NCBI GenBank assembly: GCA_000759755.1
Contig: BBMW01000003.1
Coordinates: 186,001-250,000 of the forward strand
Length of the DNA stretch: 64,000 nt
Origin: Citrobacter werkmanii NBRC 105721
GTDB taxonomy: Bacteria; Pseudomonadota; Gammaproteobacteria; Enterobacterales; Enterobacteriaceae
Reading direction: 5' to 3'
The number at the start of each line of letters is the position of its first letter. The first letter of the stretch is position 1. Positions 54,046 to 62,210 of this stretch are shown here, piece by piece. The notes below the pieces were generated by a model, which was not told the origin of the DNA, searched no databases, and saw only the letters and a list, made by a program, of their open reading frames with translations. The position numbers and the translations under genes were made by a program.

Positions 54046-55710
54046 TTAGCCAAGTTCGTTGGGATCAAGTGCGCCAGGGATGTTTTTGATCTCTTCCCAG
54101 CGTTCGCCTTGCAGGCGATAACCTGTTGCCGGACCGGCATAGTCATTGACGTCATTTACTGCGGATAGCACCTGTCCGTCGCCAACGATAATGGCGGAGG
54201 TATGCAGATAATCCCCGGTTAACTTGGCTTTCTGGATGTTGAGCATGTCCTGAGCGACATCGGTAAACCCGCCCTGAGCAAGGGCTTTCACCACTTCCAG
54301 ACCGTTACGGTTTTTATTGATAATCTCTTGTGCGAACTTGATGTCTTCCACGATGTTGCGCTCCGGCATATCTTTCGAACCGTGGGCGTAGGTCGCAGCC
54401 TCCACTTCTTCATCCGTGATTGGTGGTAATCCCATCCCGGCAAATACTGCCTGTAGCGCACGCGCCGCTTTGTTACGAATGGCGATAACATCTTCTTCTC
54501 GAACCGGACGCAGACCGCCGTCCACTTTCAGGTCGCGCTGGATAACGTTGTAGTCATCAAAGTCTTCCGCATCTTCGTTGGAACCGGCGAACATGTTGTC
54601 GTAGTTCGGCACCGCGGAATAACCGGAAGAGATGAAGTCAGTACCTGGCAGGAACTGCATCAGCAGACGCGCGGTACGACGCATATCCGAGTGGGTAAAT
54701 GTCTGGTCGTTGCTGGAGGCGCATTCCAGATCCAGAGAAGAACAGATTAGGTTTTCGGCCAGAACCGCACGAATACCGGACGGTACGGCGGAAGGCACGC
54801 CGATGCAGCTTACTGAGCCGTTCTGCAAACCCTGCACGCCAGCGGCTTTGGTGATGTAAATGCAGCGGGCTTCCAGATAAAGCATTGATTTACCTTCGGC
54901 GTAACCCATCTGAACTTCTGAGCCAGAGCCGGAGGTAAAGCGCATTTTCAGGCCGCGAGAGGCGTAGGAAGAGGCGAGGAAGCCTTTCGACCATGGCGTG
55001 TCGTCGCCGTCGGTAAAGACGGGTTCGGTACCATAGACGGAGATAGTTTCCGCGTAACATGTATGGCCCAGCATGCCGAGCTTAAGTTCGGTCGCTTCTT
55101 CCAGCGAGCACTGAGTTAACACGCCAGGGCGCCCAACCTGTGAACCGACTAACAGGGCAATGGCGTTAAATGGCGCGTAGCGTGCGACGGCAACGGTCGT
55201 TTCCTGTTCGTCAAATCCGCGCCATGCGCCTTCTGCGGCGTCTGCGGCAATCTGTACCGGGTTATCTTTAACGTTAGTGACGTGCGCCTGTTGAGACGGA
55301 GTACGACGAGCACGCATTTTCTGCATGGCCATCATCATCTCGACGACGTTCATATGGGACACCACTTCGACAATTTTAGCTGGTGTCATTGCGGTGGTCA
55401 GCGGCACGATATCTTTGCGCTTCACGTTAGGGTCGCAAAGCATATTGGCTAGTTTGACCGAGTCCATTGCCATGACTTCTTCAGCGCGCGCCAGGTTAAT
55501 GCCGTAGCGGGCAATGAAATGGTCAATTAAGTCAAATTCACTGGCGGATTTGCCATCCAGTTCAGTCACTGTACCGTTGACGATTTTAATCGATGGTTTA
55601 GGGTCGTTCGGGCTTTCCATCGCAATGAAGCCTTCTTCGATCCACTCCTTAACGAAACCATCCTGATTCACAGGGCGTTTCGCCAGTGCTTCAAATCTTT
55701 TCGATCTCAT
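54046..55710 (-). CDS. pduC: propanediol dehydratase, large subunit
   Basis: PduC is the alpha subunit that holds the substrate and potassium/calcium in a TIM barrel and, with PduDE and adenosylcobalamin, converts 1,2-propanediol to propionaldehyde. The 554 residues begin MRSKRFEALAKRPVNQDGFV and include FTSGSGSEVQMGYAEGKSM and the ECASSNDQTFTHSDMRRTAR segment, all characteristic of diol/glycerol dehydratases. It is not a radical-SAM type enzyme. Clustering with pduF and pdu shell genes favours propanediol over glycerol as the main substrate. Confidence 0.98.
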   Translation of the reverse strand: MRSKRFEALAKRPVNQDGFVKEWIEEGFIAMESPNDPKPSIKIVNGTVTELDGKSASEFDLIDHFIARYGINLARAEEVMAMDSVKLANMLCDPNVKRKDIVPLTTAMTPAKIVEVVSHMNVVEMMMAMQKMRARRTPSQQAHVTNVKDNPVQIAADAAEGAWRGFDEQETTVAVARYAPFNAIALLVGSQVGRPGVLTQCSLEEATELKLGMLGHTCYAETISVYGTEPVFTDGDDTPWSKGFLASSYASRGLKMRFTSGSGSEVQMGYAEGKSMLYLEARCIYITKAAGVQGLQNGSVSCIGVPSAVPSGIRAVLAENLICSSLDLECASSNDQTFTHSDMRRTARLLMQFLPGTDFISSGYSAVPNYDNMFAGSNEDAEDFDDYNVIQRDLKVDGGLRPVREEDVIAIRNKAARALQAVFAGMGLPPITDEEVEAATYAHGSKDMPERNIVEDIKFAQEIINKNRNGLEVVKALAQGGFTDVAQDMLNIQKAKLTGDYLHTSAIIVGDGQVLSAVNDVNDYAGPATGYRLQGERWEEIKNIPGALDPNELG

Positions 55711-55728
55711 GAATCAGCCTCACTGATA

Positions 55729-56541
55729 TCAGATATAGGACGGACGATCGTTTTTCGGCTCTGAGCCGAGGGTCCCGAGTACGGTTTTACCGATTTCACG
55801 GGCGGAGATAACGGCTTGACGAACTGCGCCGGAATCACCTGATATGACCAGAATGGCTTCGTTGCTGAAGCTGGTGCCATGGGCCGGGGAGCTGTAGGCT
55901 ACAACTTCCACATTGGCGGATTTCAGCGCAGTATCAGCCATCAGGACACCTACGGAGGCTGGTGCACCGACAATCACACCACAGGCACGGCCAATAGGTG
56001 CGCCAAAGGCTTTTTCCAGCGCGTAGCTGGCGCGGGCAGTGTATTGCATCTCGATGTGACCGGCTTCGTTGGCATAAACATCGCCAAAGGTGCGATCCAG
56101 CTCTTTCAGCGCAACCTCAATTCCGCGTTTCACGTCGGAAACATCGTTGCCGCCGAGGATAATCAGCGAGCCGTGGCCCGCGCCGCCTTTGGTATCTCGT
56201 GGTAATTCAATACTGACGACTTCCGTATTTGTTGCTTTTACCGCTTCATCGGCGGCCATAATGTGCGGACCCGCGCCAGTACGGGCGCCAAGGATGCCAA
56301 TGGAGCGATAACGTTTTTCAAGTTTCATCGCGTCCAGTAAGGCGCTGTCTACGTTGGCGATAACCAGACCGACGGTGTCGCCAATCGCAGTACCGACAAA
56401 CTCCGTTAAACTGCAGTTTTTCTCTGCCATAGCCGTTTCTCGTGTTGGGTGATTATTTTCAGGGATAGCCTGCTGTTCTGGGGTTGCCACGCGAGCAATC
56501 ACCTGCGCCATGATCTGTTCAACCAGCTCATTGCTGCTCAT
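55729..56541 (-). CDS. pduB: tandem-BMC shell protein PduB, with internal start for PduB'
   Basis: The 270-residue protein has two BMC-type domains and forms trimers in the shell. Its first 37 residues (SSNELVEQIMAQVIARVA and a linker) are missing from the shorter form PduB', which starts at an internal ATG at 56430 (MAEKNCSLTEFVGTAIGD); a GAGAAACGG stretch lies before it. The N-terminal extension is known to tie the shell to the enzyme core. It overlaps pduA by one base. Confidence 0.96.
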   Translation of the reverse strand: MSSNELVEQIMAQVIARVATPEQQAIPENNHPTRETAMAEKNCSLTEFVGTAIGDTVGLVIANVDSALLDAMKLEKRYRSIGILGARTGAGPHIMAADEAVKATNTEVVSIELPRDTKGGAGHGSLIILGGNDVSDVKRGIEVALKELDRTFGDVYANEAGHIEMQYTARASYALEKAFGAPIGRACGVIVGAPASVGVLMADTALKSANVEVVAYSSPAHGTSFSNEAILVISGDSGAVRQAVISAREIGKTVLGTLGSEPKNDRPSYI

Positions 56542-56822
56542 TAGCTAATTCCCTTCGGTAAGATTTTTTCTACATCGGTATGAGGGCGTGGGATAACGTG
56601 TACGGCTTTCACTTCTCCCACATTACGGGCTGCGGCGGCACCGGCATCTGTTGCTGCTTTGACTGCGCCGACATCGCCGCGGACAATAACTGTTACCAGC
56701 CCCGAACCAATTTTTTCGTAGCCGACCAGCATTACATTGGCTGACTTCACCATTGCATCTGCGGCCTCTATGGCTGCAGTTAAGCCTTTGGTTTCTACCA
56801 TTCCTAACGCTTCTTGTTGCAT
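56541..56822 (-). CDS. pduA: major BMC shell protein PduA
   Basis: The 93-residue single-BMC protein forms hexamers whose central pore admits propanediol. [20 protein letters not shown] and [20 protein letters not shown] are the BMC signature; the conserved SGL pore loop (G-S-G-L) is present. It is the first gene of the long pdu operon. A TATAGT at 56861-56856 (minus strand) could be the -10 element, with no good -35, as expected for a PocR-activated promoter. Confidence 0.97.
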
Positions 56823-57046
56823 AAAGACCTCGCCTGGGTTGTCCCGATTTTCATGACTATAAAAAGAAGCGAGGAAAAAGAATGGCTGAGTTGAAAGTAT
56901 GAGTGAAAAAATAGTGAGGATATGGTGATATAAAATTGCTGTGATTTATTGTATCTATCTGTTTTTGTTGGTTGTTTATTATTTTTCCAATGTGAATATT
57001 TGGCTATGTTAATTCCATATTTACACTTTTGTTAGTGACATTAAAA

Positions 57047-57060
57047 ATAGCATTTGCTAT
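57047..57060. promoter_or_regulatory. small palindrome ATAGCA-TT-TGCTAT
   Basis: A perfect 14-bp palindrome whose half-site (ATAGCA) equals that of the two 20-bp palindromes at 57185 and 59271, but with closer spacing. It is 225 bases upstream of pduA. Possibly a regulator site; no direct evidence. Confidence 0.35.
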
Positions 57061-57075
57061 GCGAAAAAATGAAAT

Positions 57076-57091
57076 TGTGATGGTTGTCTGA
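57076..57091 (+). promoter_or_regulatory. possible CRP site in pduA-pduF region
   Basis: TGTGATGGTTGTCTGA matches the CRP core TGTGA-N6-TCACA at eight of ten positions. The pdu/cob regulon responds to cAMP-CRP in Salmonella, so a site here would fit, but the match is moderate. Confidence 0.4.
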
Positions 57092-57184
57092 AATCATAAT
57101 TCTGCCCATGACAATATTTTATTATTTTACAAATGTACCATTAATAGTGGATTCCCCCGTTTTTCGGCCTGTTTTAATAAAGGT

Positions 57185-57204
57185 GATAGCAAGAATTTGC
57201 TATC
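57185..57204. promoter_or_regulatory. 20-bp palindrome, candidate PocR operator (copy 1)
   Basis: GATAGCAAGAATTTGCTATC is a perfect inverted repeat with 8-bp arms and a 4-base centre, 142 bases before pduF. A near-identical palindrome lies just after pocR at 59271. Lack of a U-run argues against a terminator. Confidence 0.45.
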
Positions 57205-57346
57205 GCAGCACGATTTTAAAAATCATACCGCTCGCAGATTGCCAACAATTTGCCGACATGCCTTTTTATAGTAAGCCTTGAAGTATTCTACTTGCCAGCA
57301 AGGAGTCCGCTGGTAAAGACACGAACTCTGCTTAGAAGGTGTCACA

Positions 57347-58156
57347 ATGAACGATTCACTAAAAGCACAATGCATTGCTGAGTTTTTGGGTACCGGGCTG
57401 TTTTTGTTTTTTGGCATCGGATGCCTGAGCGCACTTAAAGTCGCGGGTGCCAGTTTGGGGTTATGGGAGATCTGCATCATATGGGGGTTGGGGATCTCGC
57501 TTGCCGTTTACCTGACGGCGGGGATTTCTGGCGCGCATCTCAATCCTGCAATCACCATCGCCCTGTGGTTATTTGCCTGTTTTCCGGGGCGCAAAGTATT
57601 GCCATACACCGTAGCGCAGGTTGCGGGTGCCTTTGGCGGCGCGTTGCTAGCCTATCTGCTGTACGGAAGTTTATTTACCGAGTATGAGTCGGCACATCAA
57701 ATGGTGCGCGGCAGCCTTGAAAGCCTGCAACTGGCCAGTATTTTTAGTACTTATCCAGCGGCGGCGCTCAGCGTCTGGCAGGCTGCGCTGGTCGAAGTGG
57801 TGATCACTTCCATTCTGATGGGCATGATCATGGCGCTTACTGATGACGGTAACGGTGTTCCTAAAGGTCCGTTGGCGCCATTGCTGATTGGTATTCTGGT
57901 CGCTGTTATCGGCGCATCCACCGGGCCGCTCACCGGATTTGCAATGAATCCGGCACGTGATTTTGGTCCAAAACTGTTTGCATGGATGGCCGGGTGGGGC
58001 GATGTGGCAATGACCGGCGGGCGTGATATTCCTTATTTCATCGTACCGATTGTCGCTCCTATCATCGGTGCTTGCGCGGGCGCAGCAATTTATCGTTATT
58101 TTATTGGCAAAAATTTACCGTGTAATACGTGTAAGCTGGAGGAAAATGAGAGCTAG
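57347..58156 (+). CDS. pduF: propanediol diffusion facilitator
   Basis: PduF is an aquaglyceroporin that lets 1,2-propanediol enter the cell. The 269-residue protein has six membrane segments and both NPA boxes (SGAHLNPAITIAL and FAMNPARDFGPK), with the Asp after the second NPA box typical of glycerol-type channels. It is divergent from pduA and lies upstream of pocR in the same direction. Confidence 0.96.
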   Translation: MNDSLKAQCIAEFLGTGLFLFFGIGCLSALKVAGASLGLWEICIIWGLGISLAVYLTAGISGAHLNPAITIALWLFACFPGRKVLPYTVAQVAGAFGGALLAYLLYGSLFTEYESAHQMVRGSLESLQLASIFSTYPAAALSVWQAALVEVVITSILMGMIMALTDDGNGVPKGPLAPLLIGILVAVIGASTGPLTGFAMNPARDFGPKLFAWMAGWGDVAMTGGRDIPYFIVPIVAPIIGACAGAAIYRYFIGKNLPCNTCKLEENES

Positions 58157-58224
58157 CTTCACGGAAGATGTTTATTTTTGAAGCGTAAAAACTGTTTTCG
58201 TGATCCGGTTTCCTGAACCGCTGA

Positions 58225-58255
58225 AAAAGTCTCCCCACAATGGGAGACTTTTGTT
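58225..58255 (+). terminator. terminator after pduF
   Basis: AAAAGTCTCCC at 58225-58235 pairs with GGGAGACTTTT at 58242-58252 around a six-base loop, followed by TTTTG. It separates pduF from pocR, though partial readthrough is possible. Confidence 0.8.
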
Positions 58256-58359
58256 ATGTTCGATGATGACTTTCATCAGCGCCCAGGAAAGCGAGATGAA
58301 AATGAATGTGTAAATAGTATGTTTTATTTATAACAATAAATTAACTGAGAGGTTTTATC

Positions 58360-59271
58360 ATGATTTCTGCGAGTGCCCTGAACTCAGAACTCATTAATAA
58401 AATCGCACAGGATTTTGCGCAGGCCACCAGTCTGGCTGTTGTGGTTGTCAATATTCACGGTGATGAAATTTCTGAGCTTTTTAATTTCACCCCTTTTTGT
58501 CAGTTGATGCGCCAGCATCCTCAGCACAGTACCCGTTGTCGTATGAGCGATCGCTGTGGAGGACTGGAAGCTTCAAAATCCGATCAACCCTGCATCTATC
58601 GCTGCCACGCGGGGCTTACCGACTTCTCAATTCCGCTGGTCATAGCGGGTCACCTGGTTGGGTTTGTATTGTGTGGCCAGGTGCGTTTAAGTAACGATGT
58701 TGGCCTGGTTGATATCCTGAACGTCGATGACCGCTGGCAAGCCGATCCCGAGCTGCTAAGTGAATTTCGTAATGTGCCGGAGATGGACTATTCGCGAGTC
58801 ATCGCCTCGGCGGACCTGCTAAAGCTCATCGTAGAAAATTGTCTTAAGAAACAACTTAATTTTGTGGTTATCAAGGATAACCCACAGCAAGCAGAGCCGG
58901 TACGTGCTAACCGAACACCGAATCCTCACGACAGCAAAATGAAAAAAGCGCTGCGCTATATTGATGCGCATTTGTCGGATGAGTTACGCCTGGAGGATGT
59001 TGCGTCTCATGTTTACCTTAGCCCTTACTATTTCAGTAAATTGTTCAAAAAATATCAGGGTATCGGGTTTAACGCCTGGGTAAATCAACAGCGAATGGCG
59101 AGTGCCAAAGAGTTGCTCTGTCATAGTGACTGGAGCATAGCCAGCATTGCGCGTAATTTAGGCTTTTCACAAACCAGTTATTTCTGCAAAGTATTCCGCC
59201 AGACGTATCAGGTTACGCCACAGGCATTTCGCCAGCAAATAAATGTCATTTCACGCGGTGAGTCCGCTTAA
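58360..59271 (+). CDS. pocR: AraC-family activator PocR
   Basis: PocR activates the pdu and cob operons in response to propanediol. The 303-residue protein has the PocR sensory domain at residues 1-165 with conserved cysteines (FCQLMRQHPQHSTRCRMSDR and CIYRCHAGLTDFSIPL) and two AraC-type helix-turn-helices near residues 200-300 (RLEDVASHVYLSPYYFSKLF and WSIASIARNLGFSQTSYFCK). It sits between pduF and the cbi operon, and a shared palindrome flanks it. Confidence 0.96.
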   Translation: MISASALNSELINKIAQDFAQATSLAVVVVNIHGDEISELFNFTPFCQLMRQHPQHSTRCRMSDRCGGLEASKSDQPCIYRCHAGLTDFSIPLVIAGHLVGFVLCGQVRLSNDVGLVDILNVDDRWQADPELLSEFRNVPEMDYSRVIASADLLKLIVENCLKKQLNFVVIKDNPQQAEPVRANRTPNPHDSKMKKALRYIDAHLSDELRLEDVASHVYLSPYYFSKLFKKYQGIGFNAWVNQQRMASAKELLCHSDWSIASIARNLGFSQTSYFCKVFRQTYQVTPQAFRQQINVISRGESA

Positions 59272-59290
59272 ATAGCAATATTTTGCTATT
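59271..59290. promoter_or_regulatory. 20-bp palindrome, candidate PocR operator (copy 2)
   Basis: AATAGCAATATTTTGCTATT is a perfect 8-4-8 inverted repeat beginning at the last base of the pocR stop. It shares ATAGCAA-N4-TTGCTAT with the palindrome at 57185. It lies upstream of the cbi/cob leader, where PocR acts. A weak pocR terminator is the alternative, but no U-run follows directly. Confidence 0.45.
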
Positions 59291-59607
59291 GCCGATTTTT
59301 GATATAGGGAGCTATGTCAGTCACTATAAAATGAAAAGTAACAACAGCAGTCAATAAATTGTCATAGCGCAACAAAATAATAGTATTAGAGGGATAAACT
59401 GCACCAGTTTTTATTTTTGTGATGAGATACAGTGTCTGTGTGCATGACTTTCTTTATTCTTTGCAGATACTTTCATTCAAAATGTGAACATTATGAATAA
59501 GTGGGTTTACGCCAGAAAATTGGCTGAATGAACCCAGTAAGATATTAAATTGAATTATTGTCATGAGGTCGTGAATTTACCTCATAACAGGGAGCTTAAT
59601 TACGGCT
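59291..59607 (+). other. cbi/cob promoter and upper leader region
   Basis: The AT-rich stretch between the palindrome and the riboswitch should contain the cob operon promoter. An IHF-like site (AGTCAATAAATTG at 59349-59361, one mismatch to WATCAANNNNTTR) and a hairpin ATGAGGT/ACCTCAT at 59563-59585 are visible. IHF is known to be required for PocR-dependent cob activation in Salmonella. The promoter hexamers could not be fixed. Confidence 0.45.
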
Positions 59608-59770
59608 CTTGAACTGACAGGTTTGCCACATTTGTGGTAGGGAAGGGGGTGAGAATCCCCCGCAGCCCCCGCTGCTGTGATGCTGACGACCCCGTATGGA
59701 CCACTGATCGCAAGATTGGGAAGGACGGGTGAGGATGACGCTAAGCCAGAAGACCTGCCTGTCAGTGACT
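59608..59770 (+). ncRNA. cobalamin riboswitch
   Basis: The B12 box AAGCCAGAAGACCTGCCT lies at 59743-59760. The closing P1 stem pairs ACTGACAGG (59613-59621) with CCTGTCAGT (59758-59766). In between are the conserved GGGAAG...GTGAGAATCCCCC...CAGCCCCCGCTGCTGTGA blocks (59641-59683, read in pieces) of the adenosylcobalamin aptamer. It represses cbi/cob expression when cobalamin is abundant. Confidence 0.95.
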
Positions 59771-59845
59771 ACCAACAACTTCGGTGGGAAGTGGGTGGTT
59801 CAGATGCATACAGTCGAGAGACTGGGTATCTCTACACCCCTACCA

Positions 59846-59863
59846 CCCTGAACAGGATCAGGG
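59846..59863 (+). promoter_or_regulatory. ribosome-site hairpin of cbiA (riboswitch expression platform)
   Basis: CCCTGA at 59846-59851 pairs with TCAGGG at 59858-59863, placing the cbiA Shine-Dalgarno AGGA in the loop one base before the ATG. Regulated opening of this hairpin is the known mode of translational control of the cob leader in Salmonella. Confidence 0.65.
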
Positions 59864-59864
59864 T

Positions 59865-61244
59865 ATGGCGGCCAATTTTCACGCATTTGTTCTTGCAGGT
59901 ACCGGAAGCGGCTGTGGTAAAACCACGGTGACGCTGGGCTTGTTGAGCTTGTTGAAAAAACGCGGTTTACGCGTCCAGCCTTGCAAAGTGGGGCCTGATT
60001 ACCTTGATACCGGCTGGCATACAGCGGTATGCGGTACCGCTTCCCGCAATCTTGATAGCTTCATGCTTCCCGCTTCCACTCTGAATGCTTTATTCCGCGA
60101 GCAGATGCAACATGCCGATATCGCGGTGATTGAAGGCGTAATGGGGCTGTATGACGGTTATGGTACCGACCCGAACTATTGCAGCACCGCCGCGATGGCC
60201 AAACAGTTAGGTTGCCCGGTCATCTTACTTGTTGATGGTAAAGCCGTTTCCACCTCGATAGCCGCAACGGTAATGGGTTTTCAGCATTTTGATCCCACGC
60301 TGAACATCGCCGGGGTGATCGTTAATCGGGTTAACAGCGAAACGCATTATCAGCTGCTGAAGGTGGCGATTGAGCGTTACTGTTCCGTTCCTGTATTAGG
60401 CTACGTTCCGCGGATGGAAGGCGTTGCGCTTCCAGAGCGTCATCTGGGACTGGTTACTGCACGTGAGTCTGTTATCAATCAGCAGCCGTGGCAGGCCTTT
60501 GCCGCGACGCTGGAGCAGACGCTGGATATTGATGCTCTACTGAAATTAAGCCAGCTAAACACCCTTCCTGCGGGTGAATGGCCTGCGCTTCCCGCTACTG
60601 ACGCCGGAGAAGGGTTAACGCTTGCTATCGCTGATGATGAAGCGTTTAACTTTTATTACCCGGACAATATCACTTTGCTTGAACGCACCGGGCTGAAGAT
60701 TGTCCGTTTTAGTCCGTTGCACGACACCTGTTTACCCGATTGTCAGATGATCTGGCTGGGGGGCGGATACCCTGAGTTACATGCTGCGGCGCTGGCCCGC
60801 AATGTCTCGATGCTGAAGCAATTGCGAGCCGCCCATCAGCGCGGCGTCGCGATTTACGCCGAGTGCGGCGGGCTGATGTATCTCGGCAGTTCGCTGGAGG
60901 ACAGCCACGGTGATTGCTGGCTGATGGCGGATATTATTCCCGGTCATAGCAAAATGGGGAAACGTCTGACCCGATTTGGTTACTGTGAAGCGCAGGCCGC
61001 ACAGCAAACTTTGTTAGCCGCAAAAGACGAAGTGCTGCGTGGACATGAATTCCACTATTCCGATTTCACTCCTGAGACACCTGCGGTGATGCACTGCCGC
61101 AAAATGCGCGATGGCAAAACGCTGCAGGCCTGGTCCGGCGGCTGGCAGGTCGGAAACACCTTCGCCAGCTACCTGCACGTTCATTTTGCCCAACGTCCGC
61201 AGATGCTTAACCATTGGTTAGCAGCCGCGAGGAATGCGCTATGA
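59865..61244 (+). CDS. cbiA: cobyrinic acid a,c-diamide synthase
   Basis: CbiA amidates the a and c carboxylates of cobyrinic acid using glutamine and ATP in the anaerobic B12 pathway. The ATG at 59865 gives 459 residues; an upstream in-frame ATG at 59784 lies within the riboswitch platform and is not used. The N-terminal P-loop-like FVLAGTGSGCGKTTVTLGLL and C-terminal glutaminase elbow YAECGGLMYLG with the catalytic Cys are clear. It overlaps cbiB by four bases. Confidence 0.97.
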   Translation: MAANFHAFVLAGTGSGCGKTTVTLGLLSLLKKRGLRVQPCKVGPDYLDTGWHTAVCGTASRNLDSFMLPASTLNALFREQMQHADIAVIEGVMGLYDGYGTDPNYCSTAAMAKQLGCPVILLVDGKAVSTSIAATVMGFQHFDPTLNIAGVIVNRVNSETHYQLLKVAIERYCSVPVLGYVPRMEGVALPERHLGLVTARESVINQQPWQAFAATLEQTLDIDALLKLSQLNTLPAGEWPALPATDAGEGLTLAIADDEAFNFYYPDNITLLERTGLKIVRFSPLHDTCLPDCQMIWLGGGYPELHAAALARNVSMLKQLRAAHQRGVAIYAECGGLMYLGSSLEDSHGDCWLMADIIPGHSKMGKRLTRFGYCEAQAAQQTLLAAKDEVLRGHEFHYSDFTPETPAVMHCRKMRDGKTLQAWSGGWQVGNTFASYLHVHFAQRPQMLNHWLAAARNAL

Positions 61245-62200
61245 CAATCCTTGCGTGGTGTGTTGCCTGGCTGCTTGATTTTATTATCGGCGATCCGCAG
61301 AACTGGCCGCATCCGGTGCGCTGGATTGGCAATCTGATTTCTGCGGTGCAGCGAATTATCCGGCGTTATTGCCATAGCGATCGTGCGTTGCGCATTGGTG
61401 GCGCGGCGATGTGGATAGTGGTGGTTGGCCTGACCTGGACTGTCTCCTGGGGCGTACTGGCGCTGGCGCAATCTATTCATCCCTGGCTTGGTTGGGTGGT
61501 AGAGGTTTGGATGATCTTTACCGTGCTGGCGGGGCGCTGCCTGGCGAACGCCGCGCAGGATGTTGAACGCCCGCTACGTGCCGGTAACCTTGCCGCAAGT
61601 CGGGAAAAGCTGTCATGGATCGTGGGGCGCGATACCTCGCAATTACAACCTCAGCAGATCAATCGCGCCGTGGTGGAAACCGTGGCCGAAAACACCGTTG
61701 ATGGCATCATCGCGCCGCTGTTTTTCCTTCTTCTCGGCGGCGCGCCTTTGGCGATGGCCTACAAAGCGGTAAATACCCTTGACTCCATGGTGGGTTACAA
61801 ACATGAAAAATACCGCGCTATCGGTATGGTCAGCGCGCGTCTGGATGATGTCGCAAATTATATTCCTGCGAGACTGAGCTGGCTGCTGCTGGGAGTGGCT
61901 GCATTTTTATGCCGTCAGGACGGTTCGCGTGCTTTGCAGATCGGCTGGCGCGATCGCTACAACCACAGCAGCCCAAACTGTGCGTGGTCGGAGGCCTCCG
62001 TTGCCGGGGCATTAGGTATTCGTCTGGGTGGCCCTAATGACTACTTCGGCGAGCGCGTTGAGAAACCGTGGATCGGTGATGCACAACGCGACATTTCGGT
62101 AGACGACATTTCCCATACGATTCGATTGATGTGGGTGGCATCGACGCTGGCACTGGCGCTGTTTATCGCGCTGCGGTGGCTGCTGGTCGGTGTAGCCTGA
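61241..62200 (+). CDS. cbiB: adenosylcobinamide-phosphate synthase
   Basis: CbiB attaches the aminopropanol phosphate side chain to adenosylcobyric acid. The ATG at 61241 gives 319 residues, the family length. It is a membrane protein with about five segments; the characteristic FIIGDPQNWPHPVRWIG, ETVAENTVDGIIAPLFF, NTLDSMVGYKHEKYRAIG and NHSSPNCAWSEASVAGALG blocks are all present. PduX makes the threonine phosphate from which the side chain derives. Confidence 0.97.
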   Translation: MTILAWCVAWLLDFIIGDPQNWPHPVRWIGNLISAVQRIIRRYCHSDRALRIGGAAMWIVVVGLTWTVSWGVLALAQSIHPWLGWVVEVWMIFTVLAGRCLANAAQDVERPLRAGNLAASREKLSWIVGRDTSQLQPQQINRAVVETVAENTVDGIIAPLFFLLLGGAPLAMAYKAVNTLDSMVGYKHEKYRAIGMVSARLDDVANYIPARLSWLLLGVAAFLCRQDGSRALQIGWRDRYNHSSPNCAWSEASVAGALGIRLGGPNDYFGERVEKPWIGDAQRDISVDDISHTIRLMWVASTLALALFIALRWLLVGVA

Positions 62201-62210
62201 GGACAACACT

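Larger units (their letters stand above)
56823..57346. other. divergent pduA-pduF control region
   Basis: This 524-base AT-rich gap holds the pdu and pduF promoters. Readable elements are a -10-like TATAGT for pduA (56861-56856, - strand), an inverted repeat ATAGCA-TT-TGCTAT at 57047-57060, a CRP-like site at 57076-57091, and a 20-bp palindrome at 57185-57204. A candidate Shine-Dalgarno (AGAAGGTG) stands before pduF. No coding sequence is convincing here. Confidence 0.6.

Noticed and set aside
59784-59864. In-frame upstream start for cbiA
   Set aside because: It lies in the riboswitch expression platform; the family starts at the ATG at 59865 next to the regulated Shine-Dalgarno.
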